Shown here: piece by piece, positions 34,230-42,791 of the stretch
How the letters are laid out: the number at the start of each line of letters is the position of its first letter
Position numbering within the stretch: the first letter of the stretch is position 1
DNA from: UBA6059 sp040222235
GTDB lineage: Bacteria; Bacteroidota; Bacteroidia; Cytophagales; Cyclobacteriaceae
Reading direction: 5' to 3'
Assembly (NCBI GenBank): GCA_040222235.1
Contig: JAVKDO010000149.1
Span: 28,791 to 92,790 of the forward strand
Length of the DNA stretch: 64,000 nucleotides
Notes under the pieces: model-generated
Seen by the model: only the letters and a program-made list of their open reading frames with translations
What the model was told of the DNA's origin: nothing
Databases searched by the model: none
Translations under genes and position numbers: made by a program

Positions 34230-35150
34230 CTAGAAAATAGTAAGTTCTGAGTGCGTCGTAACTTCTTCCAAGAACCTCATGCCTTTGTAGGAGTTGCCAT
34301 TTTCATTGAGACCGGGACTCCATACAGCGATGGTATAGTTGCCTGGGTAGAGCGCCACAATGCCACCACCCACGCCGCTTTTTCCCGGTAGGCCGACCTT
34401 GAAGGCAAACTCGCCAGACTCATCATAGAATCCACAGGTGAGCATGAGTGCGTTGATCCGTTTGGACTGACTTTTGGAGATGATCTTCTTACCATCTGAG
34501 CGTTTCTTTCCGGCATTCGCCAAAAAGCTAAAGGTCTGAGATAGTTCCTGGCAGTTCATTTCCAATGAGCACATGTCAAAGTAAAAGTCCAGTACTTCTT
34601 CGGGTTCGTTTTGGATGTTGCCGTATGACTTGAGGAAATTGCAGAGTGCAGCATTGCGGTAGCCATTGGATTTTTCTGAGTCGGCGATCTTATCAGAATA
34701 GTTGAGTGCGGGGAGGTCGCTCAAGTCTCTCACAAACTCCAGAAAGTCCTGCCTGGCGTTACCCAGCTCGGAGAGCAGGATGTCGCACACCACGATGGCG
34801 CCTGAGTTGACAAAGGGATTGCGCGGGATACCATGGTGTGTCTCCAGCAAAATGAGGGAATCAAACTTGGTACCCGAAGGCTCTACATCAATGCGCTCCC
34901 AGATCTGCTCGCCCATGAGCTTGTAAGCGAGGGCCAGTGAAAGCACCTTGGCGATACTCTGGATTGAGAACTTTTCCAGGTTATTACCGACTCCACAGTC
35001 TACACCCTCCAGGGGAGTCATGTGCACGCCAAACATATTGGGATCTACATTGGCTAACTCTGGTATGTAGGTGGCCAACTTACCCTCTTCCTTTATGGCG
35101 TTAGTGAGGGTATACGCTTTCTCTATGATACTTCTATAGTCAGCATTCAT
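34230..35150 (-). CDS. glsA: Glutaminase A
   Basis: 306 residues, the standard length. Serine-dependent beta-lactamase fold with S65-I-A-K68 (FSIQSIAKV), followed by RNPFVNSGAIV and the terminal LPGKSGVGGGIVA, all family hallmarks. Converts glutamine to glutamate and ammonia. It is the last gene of a leftward series, 45 bp after the VanX-like gene, and could supply or recycle glutamate for the D-glutamate/peptidoglycan-fragment chemistry of the upstream genes (inference). Confidence 0.95.
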   Translation of the reverse strand: MNADYRSIIEKAYTLTNAIKEEGKLATYIPELANVDPNMFGVHMTPLEGVDCGVGNNLEKFSIQSIAKVLSLALAYKLMGEQIWERIDVEPSGTKFDSLILLETHHGIPRNPFVNSGAIVVCDILLSELGNARQDFLEFVRDLSDLPALNYSDKIADSEKSNGYRNAALCNFLKSYGNIQNEPEEVLDFYFDMCSLEMNCQELSQTFSFLANAGKKRSDGKKIISKSQSKRINALMLTCGFYDESGEFAFKVGLPGKSGVGGGIVALYPGNYTIAVWSPGLNENGNSYKGMRFLEEVTTHSELTIF

Positions 35151-35195
35151 GCTTGTGAGTCAATGTTGAGAGGCGAATGTACTACGGCTTTATTG

Positions 35196-35891
35196 CTATT
35201 CGGGAGAGTTCGTCTTTTCTATGATCCCATAGAATGCAAAATCATGACCCTTTTCAATCGCCCAACCAATATTACCATTATCAAAATGCCAAAATTCTTT
35301 GAGGTCACATACGAAATCCTCCTCGTAAAACAAGCTCAGTAGTAGCTTTCTATTTTCCTTGGCCACTGCGCTAATGTCTGGATGATGCGGGTAGCATTTT
35401 TTATCAAGTTGAATTTTTAGGCCATTATTGCTTCCAAAATCTAGAATCTTGCTCGTTTTATCGTCATAGATAAGGGCATCTAATGCTCCACCAGTGGTGT
35501 GTGTTGATTTGGTAGGAGGAGCGATAAAATAGGAGGTTGTTTCGGATACTTCATCATCAGATTTTTCAGGGAATTTCTTTTTCATGGCTTTCCAGTTGCG
35601 CTCCCAAAGCAGTCGCTGATGCGCGAAGGATCTCCACGCTGATCTAATCACTAGTGTTTTATTCTGATTCGAGAGTTTTTCAGAGATGCGCTGGATCTTT
35701 TCGATCAAGGCCTCTCGAATCAGGTATTTGTGATTTTTCATGATAGAGGGTTCATAGATCAGCTTAAAGCCAACATCCCTTAGGCTGAGCAATCTTGAAC
35801 CATCATCTACAATTGGAAAATTTACCTCAAGCTTTTTGTGAGAGATGTCTTTTGCTTCGATCATCTCGCAGTAGTCTACCGCGTTCTTCAA
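35196..35891 (-). CDS. VanX-like D-Ala-D-Ala dipeptidase (M15)
   Basis: 231 residues, cytosolic. The M15/VanX zinc site is recognisable: H131 and D138 in STHTTGGALDAL, catalytic E199 and ligand H202 in KEFWHFDNGN, and the substrate-binding RSAWRS at 83-88. VanX-type enzymes cut D-Ala-D-Ala and similar D-containing dipeptides. The first 65 bp overlap the end of the racemase gene; ATG 35864 would reduce but not remove the overlap. Part of the operon 38212 to 34230. Confidence 0.88.
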   Translation of the reverse strand: MKNAVDYCEMIEAKDISHKKLEVNFPIVDDGSRLLSLRDVGFKLIYEPSIMKNHKYLIREALIEKIQRISEKLSNQNKTLVIRSAWRSFAHQRLLWERNWKAMKKKFPEKSDDEVSETTSYFIAPPTKSTHTTGGALDALIYDDKTSKILDFGSNNGLKIQLDKKCYPHHPDISAVAKENRKLLLSLFYEEDFVCDLKEFWHFDNGNIGWAIEKGHDFAFYGIIEKTNSPE

Positions 35892-36951
35892 TGAATATTT
35901 TTTGTTTGATTACGAATGGGGAAGTCATGGCCGCAACTAGCGCGGCATAGTTCACATTAAATCTTACCAGGCTTCCCAGTCTTAGTTGGCTTCTTTTTGG
36001 ATTGATTACCATGTGGTTACTCGCTCCGCCTAGAATACTGATATTGCTTTTTGGCTCCAGTCCGTCGAAGGGAATATCTTGTAGTCCGATACCTAATATG
36101 GCTCTTATTTGGTTGCCATTGTCTTTGAATACGGGGGTTTGTCCGAACGCATTTTGTGCAATTTTGCCAAAAGGGAGAGATGGCTTTATTTTTAGCTCGA
36201 CTACCTCCGCTACGAGCGTAAATGCGTCAGTGAAAAGATCAAGAATCGGTTTTCGGTGTAATGTCTCAACGCCAAGGAAGATGGATTCTCCTAACCTAAG
36301 ACCATTGATCCTTCCAATTTCTGTGTTGTCAGTAAACCACTCATAGTTGGCTGAATTACCCCCGGATATGATCTCAAGATGTATATTGAATGTCTTTTCG
36401 ATTTCGCAGGCTATTTCCGATAGGAACTCCATTTTTTCATGGTCTGGCTTGATACCGCCAAAGCAGGCTAGATTGGCTCCAATGCCTAGAAGCTCAATCC
36501 CTTCGAGTTTTATCACCTGTGAAACATAATCATTCAGGTCAGATGGCATAATGCCTTCTCTCAAGTCACCAAGTTCGACCATGAGTACCACCTTGTGAAG
36601 TCGTCCTTGTCTCACTGCAGATTCAGCCAGTTGCTTGATGATATCGATCTCAGTGTTGAGGCTGATGTCGGCATACCTGACAACTGCTTCAACCTCACTC
36701 AGCATTGGTGGGCCTAGAAGAAGAAATTGGCACTTGATGCCTGCGTTCTTCATCTTCTTGAGGTTGTCTATTCTCGCATCAGCAAGGGTTTTGATACCCT
36801 GCTTGATAAAAAGTCTGGCAATATCAATATCCCCCGAGACTGATTTGGTAACGGCGCTTATCGAGATGCCTCTGGCACCATAGAAGTTCTTGAGTATTTT
36901 GAGATTATGTGCAATTTTTGATAGGTTGATTTCTAACCTTGGAGTTGCCAT
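35827..36951 (-). CDS. Alanine/ornithine racemase-family PLP enzyme
   Basis: 374 residues. Fold-type III PLP enzyme with the cofactor lysine K36 in ISAVTKSVSG, MVELGDLREGI and GGNSANYEWF as in ornithine racemase (Orr) and YhfX-like proteins. Probably racemises a free amino acid. The start overlaps the DUF1611 gene by 19 bp, and the VanX-like gene starts 65 bp before this gene ends. The last ~25 residues are strongly basic and may be an extension. Exact substrate (Orn, Ala, Glu, Lys) cannot be read. Confidence 0.87.
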   Translation of the reverse strand: MATPRLEINLSKIAHNLKILKNFYGARGISISAVTKSVSGDIDIARLFIKQGIKTLADARIDNLKKMKNAGIKCQFLLLGPPMLSEVEAVVRYADISLNTEIDIIKQLAESAVRQGRLHKVVLMVELGDLREGIMPSDLNDYVSQVIKLEGIELLGIGANLACFGGIKPDHEKMEFLSEIACEIEKTFNIHLEIISGGNSANYEWFTDNTEIGRINGLRLGESIFLGVETLHRKPILDLFTDAFTLVAEVVELKIKPSLPFGKIAQNAFGQTPVFKDNGNQIRAILGIGLQDIPFDGLEPKSNISILGGASNHMVINPKRSQLRLGSLVRFNVNYAALVAAMTSPFVIKQKIFIEERGRLLRDDRSKRHLSQKA

Positions 36952-38027
36952 AACAGGGGTTTGATATCGATGAGCTCTGGAAATACCTCATGCAATTTTT
37001 CGACAAGCTTGTCACAGCCATGTACGAGGACATCAGTGACTGGAATATCAAACTTCTCTTCGTAGGCGATGACCGTTTCGCTAATCTCCTTTTCTGACAT
37101 ATTCTCATGATTGAGCGTAATGCCGATCACTTTGGATTTTGAAAAAAGTTGGAGCAATTCGATTTCGCTCTCCACCGTAGGCATTGGGATATTAGGGAAA
37201 TCACATCGGTTAATTCGTTTGGGAGGGTGCTGTAGAATGATGGCCTTCGGCATAGCACCCCTAATGATAGCGCTGGATGAGGTGAACGCCTGATGGCTAA
37301 GAGCTCCCTGTCCTTCAACGACTATGATGTCTGGATTTTCTTTTTCGGCTCTCAAGATGGCATGTTCGACTTCACCTGTTGCAAAACCTGAAGCCAACAC
37401 ATCAATGGCGACCCCATACTTGGAACCTTGAAGTAAGCCGGTCTGACCAGTAGTGATAAAACTGGCATTGAGGCCCGTCTTTCTCAATGCTTCCACCAAC
37501 TTCAAAGCTGTAGTTCTTTTACCTACGGCACAATCTGTACCTGCTACAGAGATGATAGGTGTTTGGACATTCATGATCTCTCCAGTGAACATATGGAGGT
37601 CTTTTTTAGCAGGAGGCTTTCTGACGTCCTGAATTGACACGCCATACTGCTTTGCTAGCGCTACACACGTCTCATCATCGGATAGATATTCTGGAAGACC
37701 ATTGACTATGTTCATACCCAGTTTGATGGCGGTATGAATGATTGCTTTCTCCTGTGCACTCAACTGTGGTTCTAGGGGAGCGATTCCATAGATGAAGTAT
37801 TCAGGTATGTCGTTGCAGTGGGCTATTGCTTCATGCATGTCTTTGAAAACAAGAATCCCATTCTTTATGCCATCAAGATATTCGCCAGCATCACATCCGG
37901 CCTTATGGCTGTCTATGACAGCCAGTATTTCGTATTTATCAGATTGTCTGACCAGGCCATTGGCCACCTTACCATCCAGTTTACCGAATTCATTTTCACT
38001 ATAGATTATGGCCGCTGATTTTCTCAT
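36933..38027 (-). CDS. DUF1611 P-loop protein, DgcN-like
   Basis: 364 residues from ATG 38027. DUF1611 proteins have a P-loop (here SVAGTDCAVGKRTTALKLVEAL, with GTDCAVGKRTT as Walker A) and include DgcN, reported to N-acylate D-glutamate in a marine bacterium's D-Glu catabolic pathway. GQTGLLQGSKYGVAIDVLASGFATGEVE is another family block. The ATG overlaps the TGA of the upstream 62-residue gene (ATGA), which supports this start over one 11 codons earlier. Next gene overlaps by 19 bp. Substrate here inferred. Confidence 0.88.
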   Translation of the reverse strand: MRKSAAIIYSENEFGKLDGKVANGLVRQSDKYEILAVIDSHKAGCDAGEYLDGIKNGILVFKDMHEAIAHCNDIPEYFIYGIAPLEPQLSAQEKAIIHTAIKLGMNIVNGLPEYLSDDETCVALAKQYGVSIQDVRKPPAKKDLHMFTGEIMNVQTPIISVAGTDCAVGKRTTALKLVEALRKTGLNASFITTGQTGLLQGSKYGVAIDVLASGFATGEVEHAILRAEKENPDIIVVEGQGALSHQAFTSSSAIIRGAMPKAIILQHPPKRINRCDFPNIPMPTVESEIELLQLFSKSKVIGITLNHENMSEKEISETVIAYEEKFDIPVTDVLVHGCDKLVEKLHEVFPELIDIKPLLWQLQG

Positions 38028-38212
38028 ATTTTGGGTGCAATTAATTGACGCTCGAAACACACGCGTTCTTTTTCCTTAGGATTATTTTGGTTGGTGCAGT
38101 AATAAATTTGATCTAAATAGCGTCTGATGACCAAGGGTAGGATGGGCCGTTCTTTTGCAAAGATGACAGCACCTTCTGAATAGCTGTTGTTCGTATATTG
38201 TTGTTTGCCCAT
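38024..38212 (-). CDS. Small conserved-looking protein (62 aa)
   Basis: 62 residues. The segment EGAVIFAKERPILPLVIRRYLDQIYYC followed by EKERVCFERQLI reads as a compact beta-barrel-like small domain and resembles short Bacteroidota proteins of unknown function. Its stop overlaps the DUF1611 start as ATGA, a strong sign of translational coupling and of a real gene. It is the first gene of the leftward D-amino-acid operon or the second after the 38-residue microprotein gene. Confidence 0.65.
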   Translation of the reverse strand: MGKQQYTNNSYSEGAVIFAKERPILPLVIRRYLDQIYYCTNQNNPKEKERVCFERQLIAPKI

Positions 38213-38306
38213 CGCTTCATTTTTTAGCGTTAAGCATGAGTTGCTAGGTCTGTATCATGGCTATTTGCAGACAGCAGATTCGTCCCTATCGGGAAAACGT
38301 CAGCAT

Positions 38307-38423
38307 TTACAAAGAATCCTGTTTGCCCTTCTTTTTGGCTGCCTTATCAGCTCGCTTTTCCTTAAGTGTACGCTGGGCTTCCTTTTTGCCTGACTTTGCT
38401 TTTCCTTCTTTTTCCTTCGACAT
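38307..38423 (-). CDS. Lys-rich microprotein (38 aa)
   Basis: 38 codons from ATG 38423 to TAA 38307: MSKEKEGKAKSGKKEAQRTL, then KEKRADKAAKKKGKQDSL. Lys/Glu/Ala composition, 13 lysines, probably a charged helix binding RNA or DNA. Similar very short KxxKxxK proteins occur in Bacteroidota. It lies 95 bp upstream of the 62-residue gene and 76 bp downstream of the bipartite site at 38499-38541, as expected for a first gene of a regulated unit. Likely real but unproven. Confidence 0.6.
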   Translation of the reverse strand: MSKEKEGKAKSGKKEAQRTLKEKRADKAAKKKGKQDSL

Positions 38424-38498
38424 AATTCTTCTGTCTATTTACAATGAGGACCTAGCTCCGCACGTACTTGTAAGGTGACCATTATTAAGAGGCAAAGC

Positions 38499-38541
38499 GT
38501 TACACAAACCAATGCATTTGTTACACATATCACATGTTTGG
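38499..38541 (-). promoter_or_regulatory. Bipartite 43-bp site 1 (GTTACACAA ... GTTACA.ATATC.CATGTT)
   Basis: GTTACACAA starts at 38499 and GTTACACATATCACATGTT at 38520, 21 bp apart. The same two blocks with the same 21-bp step occur at 39918-39960. GTAAGGTGAC flanks the region on both sides (38470 and 38541). Located 76-118 bp upstream of the microprotein start; probably an AraC-type regulator site. Confidence 0.7.
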
Positions 38542-38631
38542 TAAGGTGACTCGACCTATTACGTCAGATATGAATATGAAACTCTACCCTTTTGTAAACA
38601 GAAGAGGCTGTTTTTAAATGTGCTGTTGGGC

Positions 38632-38988
38632 TCAAATAGTGACTGCTTCATACCCACTTTTAAGCACAGTTGAGACCATTTTGAACCTCACATGTGCTTT
38701 GATGGTATTTCGCGAATGGGCTGGAATAATAATGGATTGACCTGTTTCCAGTTGGTGGGATTCATCATCAATAAATATCTCAGATTCCCCATCGATTACT
38801 TGAACAAAAGTGTCGAATGGAGAGATTCTCTCCAGCAGTATTTCTCCCGAATCAAAGGAGGATACCGACACATTACCTGTAATTTTTTTAATAATAGTCT
38901 TGATCACCACCGAATTGGAGACATACGCTATACTCTCCAGTAGGATAAAGGCCTTGCCCTTTTCTTGTTCATTGTAGGAGTTTTCCAT
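38632..38988 (-). CDS. Cupin-domain protein
   Basis: 118 residues forming a small beta-barrel: LERISPFDTFVQVIDGESEIFIDDESHQLETGQSIIIPAHSRNTIKA is the cupin double motif with the metal-binding H at the PAHSRN position; the first motif lacks the usual HxH and has SPFDT, so metal binding may be lost or altered. It follows the SPFH gene after 34 bp in the same direction, so the two are probably co-transcribed. Ligand unknown. Confidence 0.82.
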   Translation of the reverse strand: MENSYNEQEKGKAFILLESIAYVSNSVVIKTIIKKITGNVSVSSFDSGEILLERISPFDTFVQVIDGESEIFIDDESHQLETGQSIIIPAHSRNTIKAHVRFKMVSTVLKSGYEAVTI

Positions 38989-39022
38989 TCGCTGAAGATT
39001 GGATGTCTATTTTTCTTTTCTA

Positions 39023-39871
39023 TTAATTCTTTCTGATCGCATCTCCCACGCCGATAAAGGGAATGGCACCTGAGCCGGTAACCGAAGGTAGTATCCCATT
39101 CCATTTCTCAATCGCTTTGAGATTAGCCTCTATCTTTCTAAGCTCGATAAGGTCAGGGGAAATATTCATTTTCTGTAGTCTCAATGCCTCAGCCTCGGCT
39201 GTTGCGGCAGCAATTGTCTGTTGCGCCTCTACTTTTATCCTGTCAAGGTCTCTTTTAGCCTTTAGGGCATTTTGCTCTGCGGTTTGCTTTGCTTCAATAG
39301 CGTCAGTAAAGGTTTGTGAAAAGCTGAATGAGATAATTGAAAAGGCGTCAACTGATATGTTTGATGCCAGCAACCGTGAGGTAAGTGCTTCTTGCATTTC
39401 GGTGCTAACCGCAGGTCTCTTGGTGATTAATTCTTCAGCAGTGTACCTGGCTGATACCGCTTTCATCACTTCCTGAATGGCTGGGTCAATGATACGCTCC
39501 TTAAACTGTAGTCCGATGGTCTGGTATACCAAGTTGGCCTTATCTGGGATAATGTGATAGTTGAGCGCAACGGATAGATCTACATCTTGAAGATCCGAGG
39601 ATGACGATGCAGCATCTGTGTTTGCTTTTTGAATCTTCACATCCATTAGTATCACTGTTTGCACTACAGGTATTTTGAAGTGGATACCTTCTCCGAGCAC
39701 CACATCTTGCACTGCCCCAAAATTCTGAACAACGCCTCGTTCACCTGCACCCACTTGAGCCCATGGCTTGAAAGCAAATAGCAAGAACAAAAGTCCTCCC
39801 AGAATAAATAAATTCCTCCATTGACCTTGTTTCAGAACGCTCTTGATCTCGTCCATTCCTTGATTCTCCAT
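39023..39871 (-). CDS. SPFH/band-7 (prohibitin-like) membrane protein
   Basis: 282 residues from ATG 39871 (two longer starts exist). One membrane helix (NLFILGGLLFLLFAF, residues ~20-34), then the prohibitin-type SPFH domain (GERGVVQNFGAV, VILMDVKIQKANTDAASSSSDLQDVDLSVALNYHI) and a long coiled-coil (EAKQTAEQNALKAKRDLDRIKVEAQQTIAAATAEAEA). Such proteins form membrane rings that organise proteases or lipid domains. The promoter region carries bipartite site 2; gene order SPFH-cupin suggests one transcript. Confidence 0.92.
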   Translation of the reverse strand: MENQGMDEIKSVLKQGQWRNLFILGGLLFLLFAFKPWAQVGAGERGVVQNFGAVQDVVLGEGIHFKIPVVQTVILMDVKIQKANTDAASSSSDLQDVDLSVALNYHIIPDKANLVYQTIGLQFKERIIDPAIQEVMKAVSARYTAEELITKRPAVSTEMQEALTSRLLASNISVDAFSIISFSFSQTFTDAIEAKQTAEQNALKAKRDLDRIKVEAQQTIAAATAEAEALRLQKMNISPDLIELRKIEANLKAIEKWNGILPSVTGSGAIPFIGVGDAIRKN

Positions 39872-39917
39872 AGTCCTTACTTTAGTAGCAAAAGTGAGGA
39901 GATTCACCTACCAACAT

Positions 39918-39960
39918 GTTACACAACCTAGAGAGAGTGTTACATATATCCCATGTTGTA
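39918..39960 (-). promoter_or_regulatory. Bipartite 43-bp site 2, upstream of the SPFH gene
   Basis: GTTACACAA at 39918 and GTTACATATATCCCATGTT at 39939, 21 bp apart, matching site 1 (38499-38541) at 9/9 and 17/19 block positions. It begins 46 bp upstream of the SPFH ATG and lies just downstream of the AraC-type gene. Confidence 0.7.
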
Positions 39961-40058
39961 CTTGAGGCCGCCTATTCTTTGTTGACTTTGTGGCTATTTG
40001 AAGGAGCACAGCGATTATGAAACAGGGCATCAACCTACTACAGGTCTTCCAGGTTTTG

Positions 40059-40604
40059 CTAGCGCTTGTTTTTCAATTGCTTGTAGTAGGTTGGGGTAAG
40101 ACCGGTGATTTTTTTGAACTGATTGGACAAGTGAGCTACACTACTGTAATGGAGTTTGTACGAAATCTCGGTGAGGTTGAGTTCGTCATAGATGAGTAAT
40201 TCTTTGACCTTTTCAATTTTGTGTATGATGATGAATTGTTGGATGGTAATGCCTTTCACTTCAGAGAATACATTGGAGAGATAGGTGTAGTCGTACCCCA
40301 GTTTTTCACTGATGTAGTCGGAATAATTCACTTTGGGTAACTCGTCTGAGTAATGAATCATCTCGATGATGATATTTTTGATCTTCTCAATGAGGATGCT
40401 TTTCTTATCGTCCAGCAGTTCCAGACCTGATTGCATTAGGTTCTTTTTGAGCTGACGCCTTTGCGCAGTAGTCATATCCTCCAGGATCTCAACCATGCCC
40501 AAATCCACAATCACATAGTGCAATCCCAACTTCTTGAGCTCCTCCTTCACCAGCATTTTGCATCGAAGACTTACCATGTATTTGATATATATCTTCATAG
40601 ACAT
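40059..40604 (-). CDS. AraC-family transcriptional regulator (short form)
   Basis: 181 residues. The C-terminal ~100 residues carry two helix-turn-helix motifs: YISEKLGYDYTYLSNVFSEVKGITIQQFIIIHKIEKVKELL and LTEISYKLHYSSVAHLSNQFKKITGLTPTYYKQL. The N-terminal part (MKIYIKYMVSLRCKMLVKEELKKLGL) is short and lacks a cupin sensor; short AraC proteins of this type are common in Bacteroidota. It lies upstream of the SPFH-cupin unit and is the nearest candidate binder of the two bipartite direct-repeat sites. Confidence 0.88.
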   Translation of the reverse strand: MSMKIYIKYMVSLRCKMLVKEELKKLGLHYVIVDLGMVEILEDMTTAQRRQLKKNLMQSGLELLDDKKSILIEKIKNIIIEMIHYSDELPKVNYSDYISEKLGYDYTYLSNVFSEVKGITIQQFIIIHKIEKVKELLIYDELNLTEISYKLHYSSVAHLSNQFKKITGLTPTYYKQLKNKR

Positions 40605-40951
40605 GTCATGTTAGATGATTTAACGCAGAACTTTCGGTAAGGTGCGTTTCCATGAAGGTCATATCATCTTTTCTCGTTAGGAGAAGCCGGTTTCCCATTA
40701 CAATGTAGTGGATTTGGAAACCTTAATTCCTCTTACATTGCCCTCAATGCCAGCTAGCGCAATGCTCAACCTGCAGAATCACGGATGTCTATCGTCGACT
40801 GATGCCCTACCGGAAAATTGCAGGAGTTGGCGACAAAGCACATTTTGTTGACGACTGTGCAGTCCCTCTGTTCCCTGCTGACCCTCTGATTTACGATACC
40901 AACAGGCGAGTTCATCATTTTTATAATTCCCTCTATTAAGTATCATAGATA
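40605..40951. other. Intergenic region, no gene seen
   Basis: 347 bp. GTAAGGTG at 40637-40644 recalls the flanks of site 1. A nested pairing (GGTTTCC 40689 with GGAAACC 40716, CAATGTA with TACATTG) is visible but weak. Nothing else. Confidence 0.35.
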
Positions 40952-42394
40952 CTAGAAACAGGTACTTTCACCATAAGGATTAGCATTATGGTCTATCGTA
41001 AATTTCCTTGATGTTCCATCATCAGCAGTTATATACGAGACATAATCCCAATTGCCAGAATGTGTGAGAGCGTAGACGCCACCAGCCTGCTCATCTGAGA
41101 CTACATTGTAGTAAGTTGTGGATTGAGGGTATCCCTCTGAAACTTCCATTTTGTCAAAGACTAACTCACTTGTCGCTGAAGTGCTCTTGTATTTCACCTT
41201 CATAGCTTTTTCGTCTGCCGAGAATCCTATCCATATCACCTCTTCGGAATCACCATCCTCATTGTAGCATATGAAGTAGGACAAGCCTGCGGAATCTTGA
41301 TTTTCATCTGAGGGCTCAATGCTTGTGATGGTCTTAGTTTCTCTTGAGCTATAGTAAGTGGTCACATTTTTGCCATTAGCCTCTATTGTTCGGGAATTGA
41401 TGAAAGTCTCGAACCGAAACTCAGAGCCATCTTCTCTGACTATGTAAACTTCGTCAGGCAAATCGCCAGATGCATATTGAGCGCCCTGTAGCGTGCCTGA
41501 GGTTGTTTTCCAATCCGGGTTTACGTCGCTGGCTTCTTGACCCTCTGGAACTATTTCATAGACATTAATATTCGCATGGCTTATTTTGTAGCTAACCATG
41601 ACTGTTTCTCCGATGAGCTCATTGAGCGAATCGAGGGGTATGATGCCTGACTCCAAGTCTAGGTTAAGATCAACCGTCTCATTCCGCTTTGGAAAATGAA
41701 CACTTAATACAAACATGGGATAGGGAGCATCTTCTACTGTCAGTAGTACTCCAAGTTCTTGCTCCTGATTTTCAGTGACCGCCAGCAGTTCTTTGATGCT
41801 CTGTCGGTCTATTTGACCGTTGCATTCCAAGGTATCATTAGGGACACTCAGTAATGCTTTCTTCACTACATCATAACCACCTGTGCCTTTCAGCGACTTA
41901 GTAAGACAGAGTATTTTATTCTCGCCAAGGTAATACGTCCTTTTCTCGGAGACTTCATCTGAGTCCCCTACCCAGAAGGAGCCTTCTTCAAACTTGAAAA
42001 TGAGTTGACTATCCCAAAAATAGTAGGATGTCATATCCCCGCCGTGATCGTGATAGTTGTCTTTTGATGCGTAACGAATATCTGACCCTTCTGAAGCACG
42101 AACATATTCAGTCCAACCACCACCATATTCATCTTTGAGCTCGACTATGGAATAGGCATCAGAGGTCATGTTATGTGAGATAATACCAAACTTTTCTCTT
42201 ATGAAGCGTATTTGGTCTTCAACTCTGTTTGGAGAATACTCGGTTTCCGTTGGCTCAGACGAGGATACAACAGGCTCAACCATCAAGGTACTGTCTTGGA
42301 TTTCTCGTTGAACTTCAGGAGTCCTTTGATTATTCGTACAGGACCATAAGAGTATCATTATGGCTATTGGGTATACTACTGATCGATATTTCAT
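40952..42394 (-). CDS. Hypothetical lipoprotein
   Basis: 480 residues with a lipoprotein signal (YPIAIMILLWSCTN). Mature part is acidic and beta-rich; the N-terminal half contains a repeated TYYL/SYYFWDSQLIFKF pattern typical of proteins that compute or report on ionic environment, and the C-terminal half has YYSSRETKTITS, WIGFSADEKAMKVKYKS and TYYNVVSDEQAGGVYALTH, which look like lipocalin- or MORN-like strands. No family recognised. Stands alone between non-coding stretches of ~350-400 bp. Confidence 0.75.
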   Translation of the reverse strand: MKYRSVVYPIAIMILLWSCTNNQRTPEVQREIQDSTLMVEPVVSSSEPTETEYSPNRVEDQIRFIREKFGIISHNMTSDAYSIVELKDEYGGGWTEYVRASEGSDIRYASKDNYHDHGGDMTSYYFWDSQLIFKFEEGSFWVGDSDEVSEKRTYYLGENKILCLTKSLKGTGGYDVVKKALLSVPNDTLECNGQIDRQSIKELLAVTENQEQELGVLLTVEDAPYPMFVLSVHFPKRNETVDLNLDLESGIIPLDSLNELIGETVMVSYKISHANINVYEIVPEGQEASDVNPDWKTTSGTLQGAQYASGDLPDEVYIVREDGSEFRFETFINSRTIEANGKNVTTYYSSRETKTITSIEPSDENQDSAGLSYFICYNEDGDSEEVIWIGFSADEKAMKVKYKSTSATSELVFDKMEVSEGYPQSTTYYNVVSDEQAGGVYALTHSGNWDYVSYITADDGTSRKFTIDHNANPYGESTCF

Positions 42395-42791
42395 TCTTTC
42401 CTTATTAATTGGTCAGGTGGTGATGGTTGCAAAACTGATATCTGAAGAGGAGGTAAGTAGGTAGTACCCTGCAGCAGTTGGGTAATATAATGAAGCCAGC
42501 TACTGTATCAACAGAGTGGTGAATTGAATTATAGGATCAATACAATTTCATTTAGCCGATGGCATGTTATACCATTGGCTAAATGATACTCAAGTCAATA
42601 CAAAATTGTGAAAGTCACAGCGCAGAATTGATCTTGATCTCGAATGCATATTCATATCCCATTCAATGAATATCGTTATTCTCGACGATTGGTCTGAGCG
42701 AGACCACAAGACCGGATGTTGCTGCACCCAAAACCAAAGACAACCCATAAAACAGTGCTGTCTCGACTGATATTTTACACATTTTCGTGAG
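42395..42791. other. Intergenic region with a hairpin
   Basis: 397 bp without a gene. A hairpin at 42549-42585 pairs CATTTAGCCGATGG with CCATTGGCTAAATG (one mismatch), likely the terminator of the leftward oxidoreductase operon. Confidence 0.5.
42549..42585. terminator. 14-bp stem hairpin
   Basis: Arms 42549-42562 and 42572-42585 pair with a single mismatch around a 9-base loop. Lies 207 bp downstream of the MDR gene stop. Confidence 0.5.

Noticed and set aside
40017..40199. Rightward 60-codon frame beginning before the AraC gene end
   Set aside because: Mostly antisense to the AraC helix-turn-helix coding region.
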